NCBI GenBank assembly: GCA_027625915.1
Contig: JANTQA010000032.1
Span: 11,222,001 to 11,286,000 of the forward strand
Direction of reading: 5' to 3'
Origin: Anaeramoeba flamelloides
Lineage: Eukaryota; Metamonada; Anaeramoebidae
Length of the DNA stretch: 64,000 bases
Made by a program: the position numbers and the translations under genes. Each line of letters starts with the position of its first letter. Position 1 is the stretch's first letter. A model generated the notes under the pieces. That model was not told the origin of the DNA. It saw only the letters and a program-made list of their open reading frames with translations, and made no database searches. This document shows, one piece after another, positions 45,844-57,100 of the stretch.

Positions 45844-46907
45844 CCAAGGGAATACTGGAAAATATAAAATAAGTGCTAATTGGATAATTGTAATAAAATT
45901 AAGAAAACAAAAAGATATTTTTTCTTCAATGATTTGGCTTGTTTTATTACGGACCTGAGGCGGAGTGCAACAAAAAAAAGCCATTCGAAGTATAGTATCG
46001 AATAGTACTTCAATTATTGAGAACACCCATGTGATTACACTTCCGACAAAAAATAGTGTAAAATGCATCATCAAAGCCATTCTTATAAGAAATAAAGGAA
46101 GGAAAGTGAAAACGGATTGCAGAAATATAGAAGCAGGATCAAAGGCCTCTATGTCCGTTTCCTGTGTAGCTGTATTTTGGTTTGTTGTGCTTATTATTTC
46201 TCGTTCTTTTTTATCATTATTAGTTGTTTGGGAAAGATTTCGGATTGCAGAAGCGAGGTTTCTAACATCTTCTTTGGTAAGGTTCTCATTTAAACGGATA
46301 TTTTCAATAAGGTTCATTAATTGTGAAATATTTTGATCTTTATCAAGTTGTGATATTTGCTTTTCAAGTTTGTCAATGATCTTATTCATCAGTACATTTT
46401 GACGGTTGTTGGTTTGATCCATGTTGCCCATATTCGTGTTCATGTTCGTGTTCATGTTCGTGTTCGTGTTCGTGTTCATGTTCATTTGGTTCATTTGGTT
46501 CATTTGGTTCATTTGGTTCATATTATTGTTCATTTGGTTGAAATTATTGTTTTGCCCAACAAACGTTTCTCCTCCTCCTCCTAAATTGTAATTGAATTCG
46601 TATTGAGGCGGTTGATCATATTTGATCTTCGAACTATTATTAATGTTGATATTATTATCCGTGCCCATGTCAGTGTTCAATGGGCCCTGATCAAATTGTG
46701 CTTTGTCTAATTCATCGGAAATATTGTTTGCAAGACGAAGGATATCTTCGTCATACTTGATTCCTATTTCATACCTCTCGTCCAGAGGCTCCGTTATTCT
46801 TTTCGGTGTGTTACTTGTTCTACGCTCCATCGCTAATGGTGATTTACCAGAACAAAAAGTTCCATAATTAAGTATCCTTCGAAAAAGTGCAATTGCATGG
46901 CAAGCGC
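45844..46907 (-). CDS. Multi-pass membrane protein, exon 2
   Basis: This is the main exon, joined at CTTAG|GC in phase 1. It begins ACHAIALFRRILNYGTFCSG, then a cytosolic-type region: KRITEPLDERYEIGIKYDED, ILRLANNISDELDKAQF, Asn/Met/Thr repeats (NQMNQMNQM, NTNMNTNMN) and coiled-coil-like IIDKLEKQISQLDKDQNISQ. Two or three hydrophobic segments follow (ASIFLQSVFTFLPLFLIRMA, LFFVGSVITWVFSIIEVLF, FCFLNFITIIQLALILYFPV), separated by CCTPPQVRNKTSQIIEEK. It ends at CCT TGG|GTAAGT in phase 0. The assembled protein is 448 residues with about five membrane segments. I do not recognise the family and propose no function. Confidence 0.7.
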
Positions 46908-47407
46908 CTAAGAAAGGGTTTGTGTGTTTTTTTCCAAATTAAAAAGAAAAAGAAAAAGTTACTCATTATTATTTTTTGAACAAGAAGAGAATGATTTTTT
47001 TGATCACAAAGCAAAAAAAGAAAGAAAAAAAATTTTATTTTTGTTTTGATTGGGTTTGTTCAAAAGAGAAATTAATTTCACAAATGGTTATTTTTTTTTA
47101 TTATTTTTTTACGTGAAATCTGGTCCTTTTGCAGAGTATCGTTTTCGTTTCGGTGTAAAATATATGAAATAATTGTGAAATTTTTTGAAAAGAAAATGTT
47201 GTTTTTTTTTTTTGACACAAGACCCAAAAAATTTCATAAAAAAGTGCAAGTGAAAGAAGAGCCAACAAACCACTGTTTTTGAGAGGCTATTCTGGAAAAG
47301 AAATCTGGTCGGTTTGAGAAATGGAAAACAAAATCATTAAAAAAAGACAATTTTTGTTTTTTAAAATCATAGCAAAAATAAAAAGAAAAAAAATTAAGAT
47401 CAGTTAC
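46908..47407 (-). other. First intron of the membrane-protein gene (500 bp)
   Basis: The donor is TTTG|GTAACT with GT at 47407-47406; the acceptor is CCCTTTCTTAG ending at 46908. Splicing joins a membrane helix across the junction (FLIIFFSIFG with ACHAIALF). No other feature is seen. Confidence 0.7.
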
Positions 47408-47507
47408 CAAAAATAGAAAAGAAGATAATCAAAAATTGCTTGGTTCCATCACTTATTCCACTTCTTTGGTCATCGTACTCATAATCATTGTCGTCATAAT
47501 AACTCAT
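47408..47507 (-). CDS. Multi-pass membrane protein, exon 1
   Basis: A 33-codon first exon too short to stand out as an open frame. ATG at 47507 begins MSYYDDNDYEYDDQRSGISD, a strongly acidic, Tyr-rich N-terminus, and continues GTKQFLIIFFSIF into the first half of a membrane helix. It ends with a phase-1 G before GTAACT. Phase and hydrophobic continuity with exon 2 (46907) support the join. The ATG is preceded by an A-rich leader on its strand. Confidence 0.65.
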
Positions 47508-49454
47508 GTGTGAAAACAAAAAAAATTAAAAATTTGTGTGGAAAAAATAAATGATTTTTACAAGATTTTGCCATTTAAAAAATTTTTAAAGCTTTTTGCA
47601 AAGCGTTCAGAGCTTTAACACAAAAGAAAATCGTTTCAGATACTTTAAAACTTTAAAACGATAAAAGTTTTGAAAAAGTTGCTTGTAAATTTTTTATCAA
47701 GTAATCATTGATACCTGTTAACTCAAGCACACACTTTAATGTTTTTACTGGAATTTTCTTTATTAAATTGTTTATTTCTACAGTTTAATTGTTTAAAGAA
47801 GAAAAAACTTTGGAAATTAATGGATTTTAGTAATATTCTTGGAAAAGGTACATTACAAATGTAGAGTTACGTTTTTTAAAAATGTGTATTGATCTAAAAA
47901 TTGCTTTGGGTGAATTTTTGTGATTCTTCTTTAGTTTCTAAAAAGATAAAAAAAAAGTTGTTTCACCTTTCGGTTAGTGTTCAACAAAAGAGTGGATTTG
48001 GGGTTTGAACAGATCAGTTTATGAAGCAGATTCTTTTGAACAGATGTTACTAAACTTCAATGTCTTGAGAGGAAAAGAGTGGATTAGAATTTTCTTTTTA
48101 GAAAATGAATTTAAAGTTTGTCACTTGATTTTCTTTTACGAAGCTTCCCATTTAGAAATTGAACTGTAGAAAAGTAGATTTCACGATTATCAATAAAAAA
48201 TAATTTCAAACTAACCAGTTAAAATTTATATTAGTTTTCATTCTTTTAAGGACTATGTTCCCACCCTTGAAGGGGTTGAGTAATTGTGTTATTTCAACTT
48301 ACCTTCTCACAAAAAATTTTTACAAAGAAGAAATTGGACAAAAAAAAAAAAAAAAAAACATTTTAGATCATCTTTACCTTTTCCAATGAGACTTTTTTCT
48401 TTCTCAATGAAAAGGAAAATTAAAAATAAGAAAAAAAATAATTGCAAAAAATTGCTTTTGGGGATTTTCAAGTGCATTTCAAATTTGAGAATAATGGATA
48501 CTTGTAAAAGTAAATGTAAAAATACGTAGAACAGCCCAAGAAAATAGTGTGAGTTCAGAAAATTGAAATGGATATTCTAAAATATTAAAATCAAAATTTG
48601 GCAATGATCTAGCAAGGCAAAAATTGTGAAAATTGTTGAAACTGTGAAAATTTCACATTTTTTCAAAAAGAAATTCTCCTTGGACAAATATTACTTGGAT
48701 TACATGACTTTTCCAAGGGTGATTTTATACATCATTTCGCTGCTTTCACCAAAAAATGTAGTCCTTAATTGTTAAACAAATTGAAAATTTTTGTCTAATA
48801 AGGGTATAATTATAAAATCTGATCGATAATATCTATTATTATCTTCGTTTTTTTGTTTGGGTGAATTAAGGAAATAATGTTTTTTTAGGTACTGAAATTT
48901 GGGATTTTTAATTTTAAATTCTACTTTATAAAGATAAGTTGATTTGTTATAATTTATTTTGATACTCCTAGGTAAAATAGGAAGATATTAATACTAAAAA
49001 AATAATAATTATTCAATCAATCTAAATTAAATTTTTTATCATTTCAAATTTACAAATAATAAATTTCTACATTTATTTTCTTTCTAGCCCTCTTTACAAC
49101 ATTTAATATAACAATTTGACGAAAAAAATACCAAATCAAAAAAATATTGTTGAAATCAATTTAAATGATAAGTAGTAACATAATATTTTTCAACTATTTT
49201 TTTAATTTCTTTTTCCCTTCATATAAACAAAAACCATATCCAAAAAAATACATTAATTAGTAAAATTACATTAAAATTCAGAAAAAAAAAATAAATAAAT
49301 GGGAAATTATAGCCGACACCCTTTTCAAAATATGAGTTTTAAGTGTAAACTTTAGTAAAATTGGAAAATTTAGGATTTTTTAATTGTTTAAATTTTACCA
49401 TTCATAGCAAATTGGTTTTAATATTTTACCAATAGGCATTATTCAGTTAAGATA

Positions 49455-49654
49455 TACTCAGTTTCAAATTTTAGTCACAAACTTTAAACGACATTTAAGG
49501 CTCAAAAAAATCCCAAATTAAGTCAGAAAATATGGAATTTTTTTTTTTGTTTCAAATTATTTTACTCGAATCCAAATTTTGTGCCTTAATTTGGGAATTT
49601 TTTTGTACCTTAAATTTCATTGAAGTTTGGGCCTTAAAAGTCGAACTGGCTGTA
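49455..49654. mobile_element. Palindromic mariner-type MITE, copy D
   Basis: It starts TACTCAGTTTC and ends GAACTGGCTGTA. The arms contain CACAAACTTTAAACGACATT and GTGCCTTAATTTGGGA. The left end is worn (two bases missing against the consensus). Confidence 0.7.
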
Positions 49655-51845
49655 AATTTATTGGTTATTGAAAAATGAGTAAAAAAAATAATTGAAAATT
49701 TTTACTTGAACCTACAATTTTTATATTAACCATTGGATAATACAATTAAAACATAAAAAAAAGTTAAACAAAATTTTAATTGGAAACCTTAAAAGGAACT
49801 GAAAATGAAAATCAAGATCAATAAATAAAAGAAAAAAAAATTATTAAAAACAAAATGGAAGAATTCAACAGAATACAATTTTTTATAATAGTCTCCTTTA
49901 TTAGTAGGTACTTTATACATTAAATAATTATTAAAATTTTTTTCAGTAAAATTTAACTTTTTTGAGGACAAGAACCACTTTCAATAAGGTTTCTGTAATA
50001 AATTAGTTACAAATTGTTTTTTGATGGTTTGGTTGAAAAAAATGAAATGGATTATTCTTTTTAGTGAATTTATTTCTTCTTTTTGAAAATTTTACTTGTT
50101 TTTTCAAGTCTAGTTTCCAATCAAAAATTATATTCTACTAATTTTCTTATTTAACTTGAGTTGTCCAATGGTAAAAATGAATTGTCATTTTTTTTTTGAG
50201 GATGGTAAATAACTCTTAGTAGGAATTTGTAGATAATTCTTTTTATAAATTCTTTATCAAATTATGAAAAATAAAACTCTTGTTGCAACCTTTCATTGAA
50301 ATAAAACTTTTAGATTGATTTTTATGTTTGATTCTATAGTATTTCAATTTGTGTCAATATAAAAAAAGTTACTACCTTATTATTTAAAAAAAAAACATTA
50401 TGATCAAAGAAAAATAACATCTTTTGAATATGTTATTTTTCGGAAAAAAAGTCCCTGCAAACAAAAGATGTTATTTATACTTTGCAAAAATAGGAAATAT
50501 TTCTTTTAACATCATTATAATATTGTACCTACCTATATATTTTTGGAAATTCTTTCAGGGGGGAAGTATATTTTTCAAATTTTGAGTGGAATCATTTATG
50601 CGAAAAAGAATTTTTCAAATCATTTCTTTAACCAAATATATCGATATTTTAATAAACACTAAAATGGAATATATCCTAGTATAATATATTTTCATACCAA
50701 CCAAAAAATGACAATCCAAGAAATAGAAAGATTGATCAAAAAAAAATAAATAAAAATCCATTTATTTCTTGATCTTATGTGTAAAATTTGATACAATTAC
50801 TTCTTCTTAATTTTTTTTTTATTTTTAATTCTGAATGGAAATACTTTTGTTTGTGAAATTTTCGAGAAACAAATTACTTTTTATTTATAAAAAATTTCTT
50901 AACTGGATTTTAGAAATCCTATTTTCATTTCATTCATCTAATTCTTGATTGAGTTCAGTAAATAGGATATTTATTTAATTCCTCTTCAAAAATAAAGATT
51001 TATTGGAACTCTTATTTTGAGTTTATATTTATTTATTGTCATAAAATTGAGAAACAAAAATAATTCTGAATCTGATTGAAATTTTTTTCTAAATTTTGAA
51101 TTTATATTAGGTTGTATCATTTGTAACTTTTTTTTGATTCCAAGAATTCAACTCCTTTATTTTGATTTTTGAAATAGTATTCTTTATTTGGGCACTGTTG
51201 ATATAAATATTTGAAAAAAGAATTGTGAAAGCTAATTTGCAAAAATATTTTGTAAAATAATAATAAATAGTAATAGGACAAGAAATTCAAGGTTATGTAT
51301 TGTTTGGGTTCATATAAGGTAATAGGAAGATGAAGTCCACAAATCTTCGAAAATAGGCTTTGGTTGATTTTTTTTTTTTTTTTTTTTTTTAATTTCAACA
51401 AATTTAATTGGAAAGGTGATCTTTCGTGTTTTGTCTTCTAAAAAATATTTGTTTCAAAGACCCAGCTTCTCGGGTCTATTTTTTTCGTTTAGTGTTTTAT
51501 TAATTTCACTCATTCGTATAAACATATCTCTAGATCCAAAACCAAATTGAATAAAACTAAAAAATTGAAATTCAAAAAACTATTCAAAAAAATGAAAAAT
51601 GAAAGATAAACTCTGAATTACCAAGAGTTCTTTTCTTTTCACAAATAAATATGAATGAATTGACCTTGATTAAAAATTTTTGGTTTATTTTTCCTCTATT
51701 TGGAATTAATTTATTATATTTATAAAGAGAAGAATGGTTGTGTGAGTTTCTTCTATTTAAAGTTCTGATCATTAAAGTATGGAAAGTTTTTTTTAACCTC
51801 AAAATATTGTTCTGCAATTTTCAATTTTTAGTGTTTCTTCATTAG

Positions 51846-53748
51846 GTAATAATTCCTATTATCTTTGTACTATTTCAAAACTAAAGTAATATATAAAGAG
51901 GTGTGTTATTATAGCTGTTGTTGGGTGTGATTTTTGGAGATCTTTTGTCTTGTCTCTCTTTGAAAATTTTGGTTTCTTTTGATTTTTTTATTTGTCAAAA
52001 ATTACTTTGATTTTTAAAAAAGTTTTTATTTTGACAAAAAACTTTAAAAATTGAAATAGAGTTAAATAAAATACTCAAAATGAATTCTACCCAGATGAAA
52101 TTGAATTAGTATATAAAAAAGAATTATTTCAGATATCTAAGAAAACTTATTATTACATATTTTTTTAGATTGGAGAATTGGATTATTTTTACTATAAAAC
52201 CATTTTATTTAATATTTTGAAGAACTGATCGACCTGTCATTTATATTTTTAGAATTCTGATGGTATTTGGGATTATAAAACTAAATAAAGAATTTTATCA
52301 AAATTGGTTCATTATTAGAGAATTGACAAAAAAAATCGAGGACGATTCAATGTTGTTTAGGTTTCAAAGTTTCAATATCTTATGAACTCAAAAAATATTT
52401 TTCAGTAAGGTTCAAAAAATTAAAATTTTTCAAAATGGTAAAATGTCCTTACTTCCTTAAGGACTATCTAAAAAAAGGCCATTTCTGGGGTACGGGGGGT
52501 TAAAAAACCACTGTTTTAGACACTTTATCTTTTTCAATTCACCAGACACCCAAAATTGATAATTTTTGCGAATTTTTTTCAAAGGCAAAAACATTTTTTG
52601 GATTTTTAAAATCGTTTGTCATTTTTTTCAGCGCAGCTAATTTTTAGCAACCTCAAAAAAATGAAAAAGAAATTGTTTTTTCCTTTTAAAGCCAAATTAA
52701 CGATATTCAATTCCATCGTTTCCAACAAAAAAGTGTTTTTTTTTGTAGAAAAGCTCACATAAAAAATTTTTTATAAAAAAAGATCAGAACACAGAAAATT
52801 TTTTTTACAAATAAGATCAAAAAAATTCTAAAAATAAAAGATGAAAAAACAAAAACAATAAAAAAAATTTTTTTCACATTTTGAGAAAAACAAACAATGA
52901 AAATGAATGACAAATAAAAAACAAATCACTTTTAACTTTTCCCCTTTTCATTTTAAATTATTTTTAAAATGAAAAAGAAAAATTTGCATTTCGATAAATT
53001 TAATGATCATATCCCAACCATGTTCGTTCTAATTGAAGTATTGTCTTACAATCAATTTTTACCTCTGAAAATTGAAAGTTAGAACAAACATGGTTGGGAT
53101 ATGGTTTTCAGTAATAGGTTTGCTAATGAGAATCTGATCTGTCAAAATTACCAATTCCTAAAAATCTGAAATTTAATCTTTCTTCTGGTTATCAAGAAAT
53201 AAAGACAACATTTCGCTCGTGTTTTAATCCCTGTAAAGGCAATACTAGCCTTATTTTAGATAATCCTTAATAAGAAACAATTTTGATAAAATTCTTTATT
53301 TGGTTTTATAATCCCAAATACCATCAGAATTCTAAAAATATAAATGACAGGTCGATTAGTTCTTCAAAATATTATTTAAAGAAGGTTTTATTTATAAAAA
53401 TTATCCATTTCTACAATCTCAAACAACATCCAATAATAATAATTTTTAATAAGAGAACTGAAATAATTCAATTTTATATATGAAGTCCAATTTTGTTTTA
53501 GTCAAAATCATTTTGAGTATTTTGTTTAAGAAAAATTCGATTTTTAAATTTTATTTGTCAAATTAAAAACCTTTCTAAAAATCAAAAAGGAATTTTTGAC
53601 AAATAAAACTATTGAATAAAACCTATTTTTTCAAAGAGAAACAAGAAAAAGAATCTCCAAAAATCACATCCAACACCATACATATCATCACACCTCTTTA
53701 AAAATTGATTTAGTTTTGGAATATTTCAAAGATGAGAGGAATTATTAC
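51846..53748. repeat. 1.9 kb fold-back element with arms of about 460 bp
   Basis: The left arm (51846 to about 52310) starts GTAATAATTCCTATTATCTT. The right arm (about 53270-53748) ends with its imperfect complement. Matching blocks run along the arms: AAAGAGGTGTG with CACACCTCTTT, GTGATTTTTGGAGAT with ATCTCCAAAAATCAC, and GATGGTATTTGGGATTATAA with its complement. The spacer holds a second, tight inverted repeat at 53009-53102, with 24-base arms starting ATATCCCAACCATGTTCGTT and two mismatches or fewer. No open frame spans it. Confidence 0.75.
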
Positions 53749-54158
53749 AAAAAGAAGAAATACCAAAAATTGAAAATATGATAGAATAACATTTTGTTCG
53801 GGCTTTCTAAAAAAAGTACCATACTTTATAGATCTATTCATTAAAGACAAGAAACTCACCCAAACATTGTGTCTCTTTACAAAAATAACAAAATTTTTCC
53901 AAATAGAGGAAAACTGAATCGAAAATATTAATCAAGGATAATTCATTTTTTCATTCTTTTTATTTTTCTCTTTAACAAAAAACATAAAAAAAAAAGAAAA
54001 AGAAGAAACAACACACAAAACCAACAAACACTATCAAATTTAAATTGGAAAAACTTTAACAGATCATCAAATAAACAAAACCATTCAACAACAAAATCGT
54101 TCAACAAACAAAAAAACAAAAAAAAAATTAAAACAAAAATAAAACAAAACAACATTAA

Positions 54159-57100
54159 ATGAGCAATTTAAAGAACAAACCTAAAGAGGAACAAACATTG
54201 AGTTTAAAGGATTTGAAAATCCTTTCGACACAAAACAAGGAAAAACAAACAAATCTTGAGAGCATTTCACATTTTACGATTATTGAACTTCAGAACGAAG
54301 AACTAACAAATTTACCAAAAATCATCACAGAATTATTTTTAGGTGTTAAGGGTTTGAGGATCGACGGCAACCAAATCACAAGCCTACCAAAATTTGCACA
54401 TTTAATTGAATTAAATTATTCAAAAAATCAATTAGAAACTATACCATCAATTATCTTGGAATACCACAGCTTGCGTATACTTGATCTCAGTGACAACCAG
54501 CTCGATTCGCTACCTGTCCGTATTTCTGATTTAAAAGAATTAATGGTCTTAAGGTTATCGTACAACAAATTATTACGCTTACCAAGTACTATTGGGAAAT
54601 TAAAAAAATTAGAAACGTTGGATCTTGAAAGCAATAATTTGTCTCGTGTGCCCAGAGACTTTGGGTCACTGAATTGTTTAAAATATCTCAATTTGTCAAA
54701 AAATCGGTTAAAATTGCTATCGAGTACAATCACCCAAATTGATTCATTAGTCGAGTTGTATTTGGAAGATAATCCTGATCTATGTGATTTACCAAAGAAT
54801 ATTTATGGTATGCCAAATCTTGAAGTGCTTTCTGTTAATGGCAAAACAAGAGTCGCGAGTCCCCCAGTTGAACCAACAATTGAACAATCGTCTTCATGGT
54901 TTGATTCGGATATATCAAATTTAAGCTCACCTTTAAAGGATGACTTTAATTTTAATACTTTTGATCAACCTATTGTTTCACCTTTATCTTTTTCTTCGAA
55001 AAATAATGAGAATTTCAATGACAAGAATACGAACATTGACATGGACATGGACATGGACATGAACATGAACATGAACAAAAATAATAATGTCAATTTGTTC
55101 CAAAAAAATGAAAAAGAAAATAATATAAACATTGAAATTCAAAAAATAAATCAAAATAATAATCGAAATTTAATAAAAAAAGAAAAAGGAAAGGAAAAGG
55201 AAAAGGAAAAGGAAAAGGAAAAGGAAAAGGAAATGGAAATGGAACTACAAAAAAAAAATGAAAGGGAAAGGGAAGAGGAAGAGGGAGAGGGAGAGGAAAA
55301 GGAAATGGAAATGGAAAGGGAAAATGAAAATGAAAAGGGAAAGGAAAAGGAAAAAGAAAAAGAACAAGATCAAGATCAAGAAAAATTAAAGCAAAATGAA
55401 ACTGAACATAAAATCGAAAGCAGTTATAAAAAAGAAATTCAATTGGAAAATGAAAATAATTTAAAAATTAAAAATAAAAAATTAAAAAAAGCATTAAAAA
55501 TTCAAATTAATAACAATAATAATAATTTAAAACCCGATATTAAAATTAATATTGAAAATGGAAAGGAATCAAAAATTGGTTATGAGAATGGTAATCAACA
55601 AACAAATGTCATGCAGTTAATTAACCAATCAAAACTTGAAAATAAAACTTCATTAGAATTAAATTCTTTGAAACTAATTGAGGTACCAGAAATTATTGTT
55701 CAACAAAAATGGCTGTGCGAATTGTATTTAGAAAATAATATGTTAATTACGATACCAAAATATATTAATAATTTAAATCAATTAAAAATCCTTTCCTTAA
55801 AAAATAACACTATCAAAATAATTTGTCCAGAGATATGTGAATTAATAAAATTAGAAAAATTATATTTAAATAATAACATGATTACAGAGTTTCCAGATGG
55901 ATTTGGCAAATTAATTAATTTGAAAGAATTAATAGTCCGTAATAACATGATTTATGAAATTAACATGAACACATTTAGTGGATTAAAATCGTTAATTATC
56001 CTCGACTTGACTGACAACATTTTAAAAACGGTCCCAGCGTCCGTATCGCGGCTACCGTCCCTGGGGCAATTGGAATTGGAGCATAATATTGAAATAACCT
56101 TCCCCTCAATTGAAGTTATCGAAAAGGGCTCAACATATTTATTAAATTATTTACAAAATTGGTTAATTGAACAAGAAAATAAAATTAATTTTGATCACAA
56201 TAAATTAAATGAAATGGATAAAGAATTATATATATCATCTTTTTCCTCATTATATGAAAATGGGAAGGTAGATATTTATAATGAAAAATTAAATGAATTT
56301 CCTTCGTTATTATTTACTTTTAAAAAATCAATTAAATTTTTATTTCTCGAAAAAAATTATATACATAAAATACCAATGAAAATCAAAAGTTTTAAAAATT
56401 TAACTTTTTTGTCATTACAATTTAATAAATTAAAAGAAATTCCAAAGGAAATTTGCAATTTAACTAATTTATTAGATTTGCATTTAAATAATAATAAATT
56501 GGAAACCATTTGCGCGGAGATTGGCAATTTAAAGAAATTATTGACGCTGTATCTTCATTGTAATAAATTGGTTAGTTTGCCGCCATCGATAAGTAGATTA
56601 AAATATTTGGAAGATTTGACTATTGAAAAAAATGATGAATTAAATTTCCCGCCTTTAAAAATTCAAAAAAAGGGTATGTTTTCAATTTTGAATTTTTTAC
56701 GAGAACATGACCAAAATTCAAATAATAGCGAGATCGGCAAGGGTGGACAGAATGATTTTATGAATTTGAATAAAACACCGGTGCGGCCAATACCACTAGA
56801 TGAATTAATTAATAAAAGAAAGATTCGAAATTATAATTCAAAGGATTATTCTTCATCTTCTTGGATAACACCAAGGTATGATTCAGAATATAATTATTTT
56901 AATGAGGATAATAAAAATGGGTTTAATGAGTTGGACTATTTTCAAAATGAAAAATTGAATATTAATGATAATGACTTATTTTCAATAAAAGAAGAAGGAG
57001 AGGGAAATGAAAAGGAAGGCGAAACGGACATTGAAAATGTCAATCGGAGTGGAATGGGGAGTAGAGGAAGGAATGGCAAGGAAAATGAAGTCGAAGATAG

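Larger units (their letters stand above)
47508..54158. other. 6.65 kb spacer between divergent genes
   Basis: The membrane-protein gene runs left and the LRR gene runs right, so both promoters must lie here. The 180 bp before the LRR gene's ATG is A/C-rich (AAAACAAACAAAACC-type words), like an untranslated leader. It contains a palindromic MITE (49455-49654) and a 1.9 kb fold-back (51846-53748). Small open frames such as 48284-48529 are A-run driven and unconvincing. Confidence 0.5.

Noticed and set aside
48284-48529. 81-codon plus-strand frame
   Set aside because: It is driven by A-runs, with no conserved segment and no splice partner.
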